DNA of 64,000 bases from Desulfoscipio sp. XC116 (lineage in GTDB: Bacteria; Bacillota; Desulfotomaculia; Desulfotomaculales; Desulfallaceae): positions 2,609,035-2,673,034 of the forward strand of contig NZ_CP156660.1 in NCBI RefSeq assembly GCF_039851975.1, written 5' to 3'. Positions 44,712 through 55,176 of the stretch are shown here, in pieces. The number at the start of each line of letters is the position of its first letter. Positions within the stretch are counted from its first letter, which is position 1. The translations under genes and the position numbers were made by a program. Below the pieces are notes generated by a model. That model saw only the letters and a program-made list of their open reading frames with translations, did not search any database and had not been told where the DNA came from.

Positions 44712-46442
44712 TTACTGGTACCCCCCCGTTATTGTCGCTCCGGCGGCAGGCACAAAATTAGCGCTGCCCAACGCTTCCCTTTGCTGTCCGTTGACGACTA
44801 ATTTCTTCTCAAGTGTATACGGCAAAAGCGAGCCCTTTATTACCTCTTCCAACGTTTCCACAGGCAGCACTTCCAGGCCCGTCATATCCCGAAACATCTC
44901 CTGATAATTATCTGCCGGAACATATACCTTTTTCACACCGGCATGCCGGGCTGCCTCTACTTTAGCCACCACACCGCCCACGGGCATCACATACCCACGA
45001 ATAGACACCTCACCTGTCATAGCCACAGTATTACTCACAGGCATCCCGGTAATGGCTGAATATACAGCGGTGGCTACGGCCACTCCGGCCGATGGGCCAT
45101 CCACCGGCGCCCCTCCGGGGAAATTCACATGCAGATCGTAATCGCGTGGGTCCACACTCATAGTACGTCTGAGAACAGTAAGCACATTTTCCACCGCTCC
45201 CCGGGCCATACTTTTGCGCCGGATGGTCTTACCCCGGCCGCCCAACTCTTCTTCTTCCACTATGCCGGTAACCACCACTTTACCCTGCCCCGTGAGTGCC
45301 GGTATTGCGCCTACCTCGATTTCAAGCAGCATGCCCATATTAGGACCGTACACAGCTAAACCATTGACCAAACCAACCTGCGGTTTGGCCGGCACTTTTT
45401 TTTCCGGACGGGGGGCATACTGACCACTGTTAACCACCCATTCCACATCCGAAGGCTCTATTCCTTTACGCTCCTCGGTAATAGCAATGCCCGCAGCCAA
45501 CTGGATAATATTGACCGCTTCCCGGCCACTGGTGGCATATTTTTTAATAATATCAAGGCCTTGCGCCGACATTGTAAAACCGATTTTCTCCAGGGCGTTA
45601 ATAGCAATGACGCCTATCTCATCCGGCATCAACTGTCTGAAGAAGATTTCCAGACAACGCGACCGAATGGCCGGCGGAATGCTGTCAGGTGTGCGGGTAG
45701 TAGCACCCACCATCCTAAAATCAGCGGGCAGACCATTTTGGAATATATCATGAATGTGCCCGGGAATGTTGGCATCTTCGGAGCTATAATAGGCGCTTTC
45801 CAAGAGCACCTTGCGATCCTCCATTACTTTAAGTAATTTATTCATTTGAATGGGATGCAGTTCCCCTATTTCATCAATAAACAGCATACCGCCGTGCGCC
45901 TTGGTAACCGCTCCCGGCTTGGGCTGCGGAATGCCCGCCATACCCATGGGCCCGGCGCCCTGGTAAATGGGATCATGCACCGAACCGATCAGCGGATCGG
46001 CTATGCCGCGCTCATCAAAGCGAGCCGTTGTGGCGTCCACTTCAATAAAACGAGCATTATTTTTAAATGGGGAAGCAGGGTTTTTCTTAGCCTCCTCCAG
46101 CACCAATCTGGCCGCGGCTGTTTTACCAACACCGGGCGGCCCATAAACAATCACATGCTGAGGATTGGGCCCGCATAATGCCGCTTTGAGCGATTTCAGT
46201 CCTTCGGACTGGCCAACTATCTCATCGAATCTACCCGGCCTGGTTTTCTCAGCTAAAGGCTCAGAAAGGGATATCTGACGCAGGCTCTGCAATTTTTCCA
46301 TCTCTTTGCGGGATTCCCTTTCCACCGCCGATCTATTACCCTGCTGCGTTTTAAGTAAATTCCAAAAATACAATCCGATAATTACAGCAAAAAACACCTG
46401 GATAAATGTAATAAAGCCGGCTACACCACTGGACAATTCCAT
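44712..46442 (-). CDS. lonB: ATP-dependent protease LonB
   Basis: 576 residues, shorter than LonA. An N-terminal membrane helix (about 8-28) replaces the LON substrate domain. AAA+ module with Walker [10 protein letters not shown] and FIDEIGELH, and a Ser-Lys peptidase with DGPSAGVAVATAV followed by KVEAARHAG. In Bacillus LonB is made in the forespore under SigF. It precedes lonA directly as in Bacillus. The protease is complete. Confidence 0.95.
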   Translation of the reverse strand: MELSSGVAGFITFIQVFFAVIIGLYFWNLLKTQQGNRSAVERESRKEMEKLQSLRQISLSEPLAEKTRPGRFDEIVGQSEGLKSLKAALCGPNPQHVIVYGPPGVGKTAAARLVLEEAKKNPASPFKNNARFIEVDATTARFDERGIADPLIGSVHDPIYQGAGPMGMAGIPQPKPGAVTKAHGGMLFIDEIGELHPIQMNKLLKVMEDRKVLLESAYYSSEDANIPGHIHDIFQNGLPADFRMVGATTRTPDSIPPAIRSRCLEIFFRQLMPDEIGVIAINALEKIGFTMSAQGLDIIKKYATSGREAVNIIQLAAGIAITEERKGIEPSDVEWVVNSGQYAPRPEKKVPAKPQVGLVNGLAVYGPNMGMLLEIEVGAIPALTGQGKVVVTGIVEEEELGGRGKTIRRKSMARGAVENVLTVLRRTMSVDPRDYDLHVNFPGGAPVDGPSAGVAVATAVYSAITGMPVSNTVAMTGEVSIRGYVMPVGGVVAKVEAARHAGVKKVYVPADNYQEMFRDMTGLEVLPVETLEEVIKGSLLPYTLEKKLVVNGQQREALGSANFVPAAGATITGGYQ

Positions 46443-46715
46443 AATCGCGACCTCCTCTTGCCGAAACTATATTCCGTAAAACCGGTATGTTAACGAGTAT
46501 TATTAACAATATTATATTATTGCTAACTTTTACATATTTTATCCAAACCCTTATATTGTCATTTCTTCATTAACCATTAGAAAAAAGAGGAAGGGAAATT
46601 AGAGGCTGCCACTGAGATATCGCTTGGTTGGGCTGCCCGCGGAGGACAGCGATAATATGCACTGGAGGCGGCATTTTTGCAGCTTTAAAAGGATGATTAT
46701 TCAGGCATAAAAAAA

Positions 46716-46738
46716 GCCACCTTAAGGTGGCTTTTTTT
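46716..46738. terminator. Rho-independent terminator of clpX
   Basis: GCCACC TTAA GGTGGC (46716-46731) is flanked by seven A and seven T, so it can act on both strands. It abuts and partly overlaps the clpX stop. The remaining 46443-46710 shows no gene. Confidence 0.85.
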
Positions 46739-47987
46739 ATGCGGATTCTTCTTTTTTCTTTTTACGCTCCATGGAAATAACAATGGGTTTTTCTTTATTT
46801 AGTATGGTATCCTTAGTAATTACGCATTTGGCGATATCCTGCCGGGAAGGAACATCATACATAATTTCCAGCATAATATCTTCCAATATGGAACGCAGAC
46901 CCCGGGCACCGGTTTTTCGCCGCAACGCCTCCTGGGCAATTGTTTTCAAGGCATCGTTCTGAAACTCCAGGCCGACTCCATCCAGATCCAGAAGCTTTTC
47001 ATATTGTTTAACCAGCGCATTACGCGGCTCGGTTAAAATACGTACCAGCGCGTTTTCGTCCAGCGCGTCCAAAGTGACTATAATAGGCAAGCGCCCCACA
47101 AACTCGGGTATCAACCCATAACGCAACAAGTCTTCAGGCAATATATGAGACAGTATTTCGCCAATGCGCATTTCCTGCTTGGGCTTGATTTCGGCGCCAA
47201 ATCCCATCACCTTTTTACCGGTGCGGTTCTGGATAATTTTTTCAATGCCGTCAAATGCGCCGCCACAGATAAATAATATATTAGTGGTGTCCAGCTGAAT
47301 AAATTCCTGGTGCGGGTGCTTGCGGCCGCCCTGCGGCGGCACACTGGCCACGGTACCCTCCAGAATCTTCAGCAATGCCTGCTGTACACCTTCCCCGGAA
47401 ACATCCCGGGTAATGGAAGGATTTTCAGACTTACGGGCAATTTTATCAATTTCATCAATGTAGACAATGCCCCGCTCGGCTTTTTCCACATCATAATCAG
47501 CCGCCTGAATCAACTTCAGCAAAATATTTTCCACATCTTCGCCCACATAACCGGCTTCGGTAAGCGAAGTAGCATCAGCAATGGCAAAAGGCACGTTTAG
47601 TAATCTGGCCAGCGTCTGGGCCAACAGGGTTTTCCCGCTGCCGGTGGGGCCCAACATAACAATGTTGCTCTTTTGCAATTCCACATCATCTATTTTGCCG
47701 CCCAGGTTGATTCTTTTGTAATGGTTGTATACAGCCACAGCCAGCGATTTCTTAGCGCTCTCCTGCCCAATGACATACTGGTCCAAGATATCCTTTATTT
47801 CTTTTGGCTTGGGAATATCCCCGAGTTCCAGACCAATATCTTCGCTTAATTCTTCCTCAATAATCTCATTGCACAGTTCGATGCACTCATCACAGATATA
47901 AACGCCCGGCCCGGCCACGAGTTTTTTTACTTGATCCTGGAGCTTACCGCAAAAGGAGCATTTTAGCTGACCTTTTTCATTAAACAT
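46737..47987 (-). CDS. clpX: ClpX, ATPase subunit of ClpXP
   Basis: 416 residues. N-terminal zinc-binding domain [14 protein letters not shown] and [11 protein letters not shown]+ with Walker A GPTGSGKT and Walker [11 protein letters not shown], and the ClpP-contact loop of the IGF type reads VMGFGAE here. ClpX unfolds tagged proteins and feeds ClpP. It lies 13 bp behind clpP. Confidence 0.97.
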   Translation of the reverse strand: MFNEKGQLKCSFCGKLQDQVKKLVAGPGVYICDECIELCNEIIEEELSEDIGLELGDIPKPKEIKDILDQYVIGQESAKKSLAVAVYNHYKRINLGGKIDDVELQKSNIVMLGPTGSGKTLLAQTLARLLNVPFAIADATSLTEAGYVGEDVENILLKLIQAADYDVEKAERGIVYIDEIDKIARKSENPSITRDVSGEGVQQALLKILEGTVASVPPQGGRKHPHQEFIQLDTTNILFICGGAFDGIEKIIQNRTGKKVMGFGAEIKPKQEMRIGEILSHILPEDLLRYGLIPEFVGRLPIIVTLDALDENALVRILTEPRNALVKQYEKLLDLDGVGLEFQNDALKTIAQEALRRKTGARGLRSILEDIMLEIMYDVPSRQDIAKCVITKDTILNKEKPIVISMERKKKKEESA

Positions 47988-48000
47988 AATTCCACCTCTT

Positions 48001-48594
48001 TTAGCTTTGCTTAGCCCTCACAAACACCTTGTCTATGAGACCGTACTCTTTTGCATCTTCAGCCGACATAAAGAAGTCGCGTTCCGTATCCCGGGCTACC
48101 TTATCCTTGGGCTGGCCGGTATGCTTGGCCAGCAAATCATTTATAATATCTTTCGTGCGCAATATTTCCCTGACATGAATATCTATATCCGTTGCCTGAC
48201 CCTGTACGCCCCCCAGCGGCTGGTGAATCATAATCTGTGCGTAGGGTAGTGCAAAGCGCTTACCGGGCGCACCGGCCGCCAGCAGAAACGAACCCATACT
48301 GGCCGCCTGGCCAAGGCAAATAGTGGATACATCGGGCTTAACGTACTGCATGGTGTCATAAATAGCCATGCCGGACGTTATCACACCACCAGGCGAGTTA
48401 ATGTAAATATTAATATCTTTTTCCGGGTCCTCCGCTTCCAAAAACAACAACTGAGCTATAACCAGGTTGGATACATTATCATCAATGGGTCCGCCGATAA
48501 ATACAATCCGGTCTTTTAAAAGTCTGGAATAGATATCGTAAGATCTTTCGCCCCGGTTGGTCTGTTCAACTACAATGGGAACAAGGTACGACAA
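48001..48594 (-). CDS. clpP: ClpP protease subunit
   Basis: 197 residues. Catalytic triad S99 (GQAASMGSF), H124 (IMIHQPLGG) and D173 ([12 protein letters not shown]), all present. It forms the tetradecameric chamber with ClpX. Starts with ATG behind AGGAGGAG. Between tig and clpX. Confidence 0.97.
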   Translation of the reverse strand: MSYLVPIVVEQTNRGERSYDIYSRLLKDRIVFIGGPIDDNVSNLVIAQLLFLEAEDPEKDINIYINSPGGVITSGMAIYDTMQYVKPDVSTICLGQAASMGSFLLAAGAPGKRFALPYAQIMIHQPLGGVQGQATDIDIHVREILRTKDIINDLLAKHTGQPKDKVARDTERDFFMSAEDAKEYGLIDKVFVRAKQS

Positions 48595-48667
48595 TGCGGA
48601 TCTCCTCCTATTATTATACGGTATTGTTTACAACCATACCACTAGAAATAACCCTTGTGCCAATAAC

Positions 48668-49984
48668 TTATTCTTCAGCGGGCGGGTTTGTGTCCTCCAC
48701 CAGCACAGCTTGCTCGGCAATGAAATCAATGGCTTTTTGTTGCTGTAAACCATCCCGGATAAAATCAATTTGATTCTGTCCTTCAAGTATTTTACGCAAA
48801 ACCTTGGGATCCTGCTGGTAATTTTCAGCCATTGTGGCAATCTCTTTTTCCAAATCTTCCTCGCCAATCTCAATAGCTTCCTGCTTGGAAATAGCATCCA
48901 GCACCAAGGTTGTCTTAACACCTCTTTTAGCATCATCACGAAAACTTTTTTTCATATCGTCAACAGTGGAATCTGTGTATTTCAGATAATTTTCCATGGT
49001 CAGACCCTGAGACATTAAGCGTCTTTCCATGTTTACCACCATTTCGTCAACCCGTGTATCGACCATTTCCTCCGGAATATCAACTGCCGCGTTTTCCACG
49101 GCCTTTTGTACCGCATCACCCTTAATCTGCTGCCGGGCTTTATTCTCAGCGGCTTCTTTTAACTTATTCAACAAGTCGGCTCTTAATTCCTCCAGGGTAT
49201 CAAATTCGCTGACATCCTTGGCAAACTCATCATCCAAGGCGGCAACTTCTTTGCGCTTGATGCCCTTTATAGTAACGGTAAACACAGCTTCCTGCCCTTT
49301 GAGATCTTCATTTGGATAGTCTTCCGGGAAGGTTACGGTAATATCCCTTGTCTCACCGACAGCAACCCCGATAAGCTGATCTTCAAAACCGGGCACAAAA
49401 GTGCCGGAGCCAATCTCCAAAGAGTAGTCCGTTCCCTGGCCGCCTTCAAATTCAACTCCGTCCCTGCGGCCGACAAAGTCGATCAGAGCAATATCACCGC
49501 CGGCTACGGCACCCTCTTCCAGGTTGATTAATTGAGCATGCCTTTCCTGCAATTTGACAATTTCTTTGTCCACATCCTGCTCAGTGACCTCCACCTCGGG
49601 CTTGGTTACTTCAAGACTGCTGTACTGGCCCAGTGTAACCTCGGGCTTTACGCGTACGGTAGCTTTAAATTTTACAGTCTTACCTTCTTCCACCTGCTCA
49701 ACTTCAAGCTGAGGCTGTGCTACCGGTTCCACGCCGGTTTCATTTACAGCCTGCATGTAGGCATCGGGAATAACGTATTCCACGGCTTCATTATATAGGG
49801 CGGCTTTACCGACATAATTTTCAAATACCACCCGCGGTGTCTTTCCTTTGCGAAATCCAGGTACATGCACATCTTTGACCAGTTTGCGATATGCCTGATC
49901 AAGCGCTCTGGCCAACTGTTCAGCATCAACCTCTACATCAAGCACTACTGTATTGTTCTCCAGCTTTTCCGCGGTCGCTTTCAT
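48668..49984 (-). CDS. tig: Trigger factor (ribosome-bound chaperone)
   Basis: 438 residues from the ATG at 49982-49984 (MKATAEKLENNTVVLD), which has GGGGGAG five bases upstream; the frame opens earlier at 50026. N-terminal ribosome-binding domain with the signature PGFRKGKTPRVV, FKBP-type prolyl isomerase domain (about 150-240, VGRRDGVEFEGG), and C-terminal arms. First gene of tig-clpP-clpX. Confidence 0.97.
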   Translation of the reverse strand: MKATAEKLENNTVVLDVEVDAEQLARALDQAYRKLVKDVHVPGFRKGKTPRVVFENYVGKAALYNEAVEYVIPDAYMQAVNETGVEPVAQPQLEVEQVEEGKTVKFKATVRVKPEVTLGQYSSLEVTKPEVEVTEQDVDKEIVKLQERHAQLINLEEGAVAGGDIALIDFVGRRDGVEFEGGQGTDYSLEIGSGTFVPGFEDQLIGVAVGETRDITVTFPEDYPNEDLKGQEAVFTVTIKGIKRKEVAALDDEFAKDVSEFDTLEELRADLLNKLKEAAENKARQQIKGDAVQKAVENAAVDIPEEMVDTRVDEMVVNMERRLMSQGLTMENYLKYTDSTVDDMKKSFRDDAKRGVKTTLVLDAISKQEAIEIGEEDLEKEIATMAENYQQDPKVLRKILEGQNQIDFIRDGLQQQKAIDFIAEQAVLVEDTNPPAEE

Positions 49985-50552
49985 TAATGCTCCCCCTTTT
50001 AGGTTGTCATATGTAATGTTTTCCATAGCACAGTATTATTTTATCCAAAACCAGTGCAATTACAAATAGAATTCTACCGCCATGTAATAATTTCCTTCAG
50101 CGGTATTGGCAATATAATAACATTTACAAATAAATAGCCGGTTTTACAACCCGGCAATCGTTGTTTAAGGTTACATTTTAGCATGATTAAAGCAAAATAA
50201 CAAGGTGATATGTATTAAAATTCCACGGCGTATTCATGAGCACATACACGCCCGCATTTTTCAAAAAAGGTAAATCTAAGAAAGTGAGCACAGCACCAAA
50301 CCGTCCGTTTTTCCTTGCTCTGATCAGCGATCAGGTTTCTTTCCACTTCTTCCGTCAATGTTGAAGACATAAGGAAACCAACTGTCCCATAGCGAAAACA
50401 GCCAGTCAATCCTTATGCCTTGACGGTTGATCCGGATATCAAAAACTTAGTTTGCCTGAAATTCAAATTTATCGGCAGATCCCGGTATGCGGGGCTGTTG
50501 CCGTCACAATCCGTCTCTTGGGTCTTGCCTTTGGAATGGATGTGTGTTCCCC
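49985..50552. other. Intergenic region before tig and behind livF
   Basis: It holds the tig promoter at 50175-50203. The rest, 50210-50552, has short unconvincing frames on both strands; I see no gene or clear terminator for livF. Confidence 0.5.
50175..50203 (-). promoter_or_regulatory. Promoter of tig-clpP-clpX
   Basis: On the minus strand TTGTTA (50198-50203), 17-base spacer, TAAAAT (50175-50180). It lies about 190 bp before the tig start. Confidence 0.55.
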
Positions 50553-51257
50553 TTATATACCCAGGTACGCCTCTTTTATGTGTTCGTTGTTTAAGAGCTC
50601 CTGGCCGCCGCCCTCCAGAGACACTTTGCCGTTCTCAAGCACATAGGCCCGGTGGCACATGTTTAAGGTCTGCACCACATTCTGCTCAACCTGCAGCACG
50701 GTGACACCCGCGCCGTTAATGTCCTTGATGTTTTCAAAAATTTGCTTTACCAGTACCGGCGCCAGACCCAGAGAAGGTTCGTCCAGAATCAGCAGTTTGG
50801 GCAGCGCCATTAAACCCCTGCCCAGGGCCAGCATCTGCTGCTGACCGCCGCTCATGGTGCAGGCTTCGTCATTTTGCTTTTCCTCCAGGATGGGGAAATA
50901 TTCAAACACCCTTTTCATGGTCTCCTTCCGCTTGGCCCTGGCCTCGGAAAACAGCGATCCCATCTCCAAGTTCTCCCGCACGGTCATTTCGGGAAAAAGC
51001 CGCCTGCCTTCAGGCACATGAATGATACCCAGTTCCGCGATTTTATATCCGGGCAGACGGGTTATGTCCTTTCCCATAAACTCAATGCTGCCTCGACCAA
51101 CCTTGAGCAGGCCGGAAATGGCGTTTAGCATGGTGGTTTTACCAGCCCCGTTGGCACCCAGGACGGCCACAAATTCCCCCTCTTGCACCTCAAAGGAAAC
51201 ATCCCACAACACCTGCAGGTCTTTATAAGATACGTTGATATTCTTTACCTTAAGCAT
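50553..51257 (-). CDS. livF: Branched-chain amino-acid ABC transporter, ATPase LivF
   Basis: 234 residues from the second ATG (51255-51257), which has GGGAG six bases upstream; another ATG at 51263 abuts it. Walker A GANGAGKTT, signature MSGGQQQMLALGRGL, Walker B LLILDEPSLGLAP. Its start overlaps livG by 8 bp. One of the two ATPases of the HAAT family importer. Confidence 0.95.
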   Translation of the reverse strand: MLKVKNINVSYKDLQVLWDVSFEVQEGEFVAVLGANGAGKTTMLNAISGLLKVGRGSIEFMGKDITRLPGYKIAELGIIHVPEGRRLFPEMTVRENLEMGSLFSEARAKRKETMKRVFEYFPILEEKQNDEACTMSGGQQQMLALGRGLMALPKLLILDEPSLGLAPVLVKQIFENIKDINGAGVTVLQVEQNVVQTLNMCHRAYVLENGKVSLEGGGQELLNNEHIKEAYLGI

Positions 51258-51969
51258 AAGCATCTCCCAAATATGCTTTTATTACCTCAGGAGTGTTTGC
51301 TACTTCCCGGGGTTTTCCCATGGCTATTTCGCTGCCGAAGTTGATGGCCAAAATCCGATCGGAAATGCCCATCATTACTTTCATGATGTGTTCAATGATG
51401 ATAATAGTGACACCGGTGTCACGAATACGCCGGATCAGGTCTATAGCCTCTTCGGACTCGCGTGGATTAAGCCCGGCACAGGTTTCGTCCAGCAGCAGCA
51501 ATTCCGGACCCGTAGCCATAGCTCTGGCAATTTCCAGCCTCTTGCGCAGTGGAATGGGCAAACCTTTAGCCTCGCGATGGGCGTAGGCGCCCAGGTTGCA
51601 AAAATCGACAATCTCCTCGGCCTTGTATCTGGCCTTGCCAATGCTGCCGGTGCGCAAAAAGGCACCGGCCATAATGTTTTCAAGGACGGTCATGCGTCTT
51701 AGAGGTTTAACCACCTGAAAAGTTCTCCCTATCCCTATTTTACAGATCTTATGCGCGGGCAGCGTGTCGATCCTTTGCTCCTTAAAATAAATTTCGCCCG
51801 AAGTAAGTGGGAAAAAACGGCTGATGAGATTGAAAACGGTTGTTTTCCCGGATCCATTGGGACCGATAATGCCTAAAATTTCTCCCTGCTCCACGGTAAA
51901 ACTCAAACTTGAGACCGCTGTCAGACCGCTGAATTGTTTGGTGATACTTCTTGCTTCAAGGAGACTCAT
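51250..51969 (-). CDS. livG: Branched-chain amino-acid ABC transporter, ATPase LivG
   Basis: 239 residues. Walker A GPNGSGKTT, Walker B LLLLDETCAGLNP with the catalytic Glu, but the signature before it reads LPIPLRKRLEIARAM rather than LSxGQ; this variant is known in one subgroup of HAAT ATPases. Partner of LivF. Directly behind livM (no gap). Confidence 0.94.
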   Translation of the reverse strand: MSLLEARSITKQFSGLTAVSSLSFTVEQGEILGIIGPNGSGKTTVFNLISRFFPLTSGEIYFKEQRIDTLPAHKICKIGIGRTFQVVKPLRRMTVLENIMAGAFLRTGSIGKARYKAEEIVDFCNLGAYAHREAKGLPIPLRKRLEIARAMATGPELLLLDETCAGLNPRESEEAIDLIRRIRDTGVTIIIIEHIMKVMMGISDRILAINFGSEIAMGKPREVANTPEVIKAYLGDAYA

Positions 51970-52923
51970 CTACACACCCCCGGATACGCTGGTTTTTTTG
52001 CGCCGCGTGAAACGTTTCAATAAATCCAGCTCACCTGCAATGCCATTGGGCAGGAACAGAATGATAACACATACCAGAATACCAAAAACAAGCACATTGG
52101 CCGAACCCAGGGTGGTGCGGAACAGCTCTCCCAGAAAGATGTAAATGGCCGCTCCGATGGTGGGGCCCCAGGTGGTGGCAACACCTCCCAGCATGACCAC
52201 CAGGATTACCATGACCGAAACGTTGGTCAGGTTGAACACGATGTTCGGGTCGATAAAAGCGACGTAATTCATATAGAAAGCCCCTGCCAATCCAGTGAAA
52301 AAAGCGCTCGGCAGCAGCGCCAGATTTTTATACATGGTGGCGGGTATGCCCAGGGAAATGGCAGCGTCCTGATCCTCCCTTATGGACACCAGATAGTAAC
52401 CGATCTTTGAGTGCACGATGAGGTAGGTTACCAGCAGGGTGAGGGCCAGCATGCCCAGCCCGGTGTAATAATAAAACATTTTACCGGTGATGGCGGGCAT
52501 AATCAAAATACCCTTGGCGCCATTGGAAAAGTTGGTGATATTTAAAAAAACCAGCCTGAAGATTTCACCCAGCGCCAGCATGGCCAGGGCAAAATAAGGT
52601 CCTCTCAGTCGGAAGCAGATCATCCCGATAGGCAGGGCGATCAGTGCGGCCACCACCGGGCCCAGGAGTATGCCCCACCAGGGGGAGAGGCTGTAATGCA
52701 AGGTTAACAGTCCGGCGGAATAGGCACCCAATCCAAAAAAAGCGGCGTGGCCAAAGGAGACTTGCCCCGCGTATCCGCCCAAAAGGTTCCATGCCGTGCC
52801 AATGGTAGCCCAAATCAGAATCAAAATCAATATGTGCAGATGATAGGGGGCTGTAATAAACACCGGCAGCAGGACTGCCAGCAACAGAAAAACAATGGCC
52901 ATTAAAGACTTTTTATTCAACAT
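51970..52923 (-). CDS. livM: Branched-chain amino-acid ABC transporter, permease LivM
   Basis: 317 residues with about nine membrane helices. The GGYAGQVSFGHAAFFGLGAY segment near 50 is the family mark, and GGVATTWGPTIGAAIYIFLG near 255 the cytoplasmic coupling region. It pairs with LivH. Seven bp behind livH. Confidence 0.95.
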   Translation of the reverse strand: MLNKKSLMAIVFLLLAVLLPVFITAPYHLHILILILIWATIGTAWNLLGGYAGQVSFGHAAFFGLGAYSAGLLTLHYSLSPWWGILLGPVVAALIALPIGMICFRLRGPYFALAMLALGEIFRLVFLNITNFSNGAKGILIMPAITGKMFYYYTGLGMLALTLLVTYLIVHSKIGYYLVSIREDQDAAISLGIPATMYKNLALLPSAFFTGLAGAFYMNYVAFIDPNIVFNLTNVSVMVILVVMLGGVATTWGPTIGAAIYIFLGELFRTTLGSANVLVFGILVCVIILFLPNGIAGELDLLKRFTRRKKTSVSGGV

Positions 52924-52930
52924 ATTTTTC

Positions 52931-53803
52931 TCACCTCTTCACCAGACTCCTGAAACCACCGGGCATGAACAAAAGCACAAGTATAAATATGACCAATCCT
53001 ACGACATCTTTATAACCCATGGATATATAAGTGGCGCCCAGTGATTCCGAAAGCCCCAGGATCAATCCGCCCACGGCGGCGCCCATGGTACTGCCCATAC
53101 CGCCCAGAATGGTGATGATAAAGGATTTGGCGGTGAACAAATGTCCGACATCGGGAAAAAGATAAAACAGCGGCAGCAGCAGCGAACCGCCGACTGCGGC
53201 CAAGGCGGAGCCTATGCCGAATGTGATCATGGTGATTTTTGAGGCATTTACGCCCATATATACAGCGGCGTCCCGGTCCTGAGCAGTGGCTCTGATGGAT
53301 TTGCCCAAATCGGTCTTTGTTAAAAAAAGGTGCAGCAGAAAAGTGAAAAGCATGGCGATAAAAAAGCCGATCAACAAAGGCACGCTAATGGACATGCCCC
53401 CCCAAAAGACCGTGTCGGAGGAATAGCTTGTGGTAACAGAACGGTAATCGGACTTAAAGAGCAGCCTGGCCGTCTCGGTTAACACCAGCATAATGCCCAC
53501 CGTGAGCAGCACCTGGTTTTCCGGCAAGATGGAATCCACTTCAACCAACCGGTTAATCATGTATTTTTGAATCAGGCAGCCCAGGAAGAACAGGGCCGGC
53601 ATGGCGATAAACATGCCGACATAAGGATCTATGCCGAAATTTTTAGAACAAATGTATGTTACGTACATTCCCACCATCACCAGGGCGCCATGAGCCAGGT
53701 TGATGATTTTCATTACACCCATGATCAAAGTCATACCGATGGCGATTAAGGCGTACATTCCCCCCAGCAGTATGCCGCAAATAATTGTCTGTCCTAACAA
53801 CAT
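52931..53803 (-). CDS. livH: Branched-chain amino-acid ABC transporter, permease LivH
   Basis: 290 residues from the ATG at 53801-53803; a TTG at 53825 lies before the AGGGGG ribosome site and is not used. Eight helices, with GGMYALIAIGMTLIMGVM, then INLAHGALVMVGMYV, and GGMGSTMGAAVGGLILGLSE near the end. Partner of LivM. Confidence 0.95.
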   Translation of the reverse strand: MLLGQTIICGILLGGMYALIAIGMTLIMGVMKIINLAHGALVMVGMYVTYICSKNFGIDPYVGMFIAMPALFFLGCLIQKYMINRLVEVDSILPENQVLLTVGIMLVLTETARLLFKSDYRSVTTSYSSDTVFWGGMSISVPLLIGFFIAMLFTFLLHLFLTKTDLGKSIRATAQDRDAAVYMGVNASKITMITFGIGSALAAVGGSLLLPLFYLFPDVGHLFTAKSFIITILGGMGSTMGAAVGGLILGLSESLGATYISMGYKDVVGLVIFILVLLFMPGGFRSLVKR

Positions 53804-53912
53804 TTTATATGTACCCCCTAATTTCAAGCAAAAAATTCTTTCTTTTTAGCCGTGCAAACGGAAGGAGCTTGCGCTCCCTCCGTTCTGCATATGATGCTTT
53901 GGTCAGCATTCA

Positions 53913-55142
53913 TTACCTCTCTGTCCACTGGGGGACGGGGTAGACATAGTCGGCGGATTTTACTTCCTCGGGCCAGATAACTTCCAGTTCCCCTTTTTGC
54001 CACTGCACCACATAGGTGTTGGGCTTGTTCTGGTTGGTGTAGCCTGCCCAGTCTTCAAACTTGATGGGGCCCATGATGGTGTCTATATCAGTTTCCTTCA
54101 GCGCCTGCCGGATCCCCTCGGCGTTCATTTCCGCGGCCCTGCCCAGTGCGTCGGCAATGACGTACATAGTGGCGTAAGCCTGGGCGCCGTGATAATCAGG
54201 CTCCTTGTCGTATTTCTCCTTGTAGTTTTTGAAGTAATCGCCTGCGCCCGGCCAGGTTACGCTGGGCACCCACAGGGTTGTGGAAGCCACGTAGTCCGAA
54301 GCCGCCCCGGCGTTTTCGTAGAATTCGGGCATGGTATAACCGGCACCGTTGCCCACAAAAAGCTTGGTATTGAAATTAAGCTCTTTCATCTGCTTTACAA
54401 TCATGGAAGCGTCCATGACGTATGAGGTGGCGAAAATCATATCCGGGTTGCTGCTCCTCATATTGGCCAGCATGGGCTTGAAGTCGATGGCGCCGTGCTC
54501 GTAAGGCTGGTCAAACACAACATTGATGCCTCTCTTTTGACATTCATCCCTGAAACCTTTAGCTGAGGATGTGCCAAAATCAGTGTTTTCAAAGATGATG
54601 GCCACCTTTTGCGGCTTGATAACCTTCTCCATCATTTCCCAGAAAGCAATGGTGTATTTGCTGGCGGGCGCCGCGGCTCCCCTGAAAACATAACTCCATC
54701 CCTGCTGGGTAATGGTGTCGGAAGAACCGGTGACAATGAGGAACGGTGTGTTCATGGACTGGGCCGAACCGGCTATTACGTTGGTGCAGGCGCTGCTGTA
54801 GCCGCCGCTGAGCATATGCACCTTATCCTGGTTGACCAGCTTTTCGGTGGCGGATTTGGCCACATCCTGCTTGCCCTGGTCGTCCTCGTACAGAAGCTTA
54901 ATCTCTTTACCGCCCACAGTGGTTTTCCCGGCGGCTTTCAATTCTTCATAGGCCATTTCAAAAGAATTCTTTTCCATTTCGCCAAACATAGCCTCACTAC
55001 CAGTTAAAGGCAATATAACGCCGACTTTAACCACATCTTCGCCGCCGCCACCGCTACCGCTGCCGCCGCAACCGCCGGCAAGCAATCCCACCAACGTGAC
55101 AGCCAACACTACAGCTAAGATTTGCCACCTGTTCTTTTTCAC
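53913..55142 (-). CDS. livK: ABC transporter substrate-binding lipoprotein, LivK-like
   Basis: 409 residues. Lipoprotein signal with lipobox LAGGC at about 22-26, a Gly/Ser linker, and a type-1 periplasmic-binding fold (Peripla_BP_6): VGVILPLTGSEAMFGEMEKN, GGYSSACTNVIAGSAQ. Family members bind Leu/Ile/Val, but also amides, urea or aromatic acids; the exact substrate is open. It is the first gene of livK-H-M-G-F. A 16-bp palindrome lies 18 bp before the ATG. Confidence 0.93.
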   Translation of the reverse strand: MKKNRWQILAVVLAVTLVGLLAGGCGGSGSGGGGEDVVKVGVILPLTGSEAMFGEMEKNSFEMAYEELKAAGKTTVGGKEIKLLYEDDQGKQDVAKSATEKLVNQDKVHMLSGGYSSACTNVIAGSAQSMNTPFLIVTGSSDTITQQGWSYVFRGAAAPASKYTIAFWEMMEKVIKPQKVAIIFENTDFGTSSAKGFRDECQKRGINVVFDQPYEHGAIDFKPMLANMRSSNPDMIFATSYVMDASMIVKQMKELNFNTKLFVGNGAGYTMPEFYENAGAASDYVASTTLWVPSVTWPGAGDYFKNYKEKYDKEPDYHGAQAYATMYVIADALGRAAEMNAEGIRQALKETDIDTIMGPIKFEDWAGYTNQNKPNTYVVQWQKGELEVIWPEEVKSADYVYPVPQWTER

Positions 55143-55160
55143 TTGAATCCCCCTTGTACA

Positions 55161-55176
55161 AATTAGTTGACTAATT
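55161..55176. promoter_or_regulatory. Perfect 16-bp palindrome before livK, operator candidate
   Basis: AATTAGTTGACTAATT is its own reverse complement. It lies 18-34 bp upstream of the livK start, where a repressor would block transcription or initiation. Palindromes of this size are typical of TetR-type operators. No regulator gene is adjacent. Confidence 0.5.

Noticed and set aside
50215-50409. 64-codon minus frame behind livF
   Set aside because: No ribosome site, no known motif, unusual composition with many Cys and Phe.
51520-51580. Absent LSGGQ signature in LivG
   Set aside because: The LPIPLRKRLEIA form occurs in a subgroup of HAAT ATPases, so it is not evidence of a dead enzyme.
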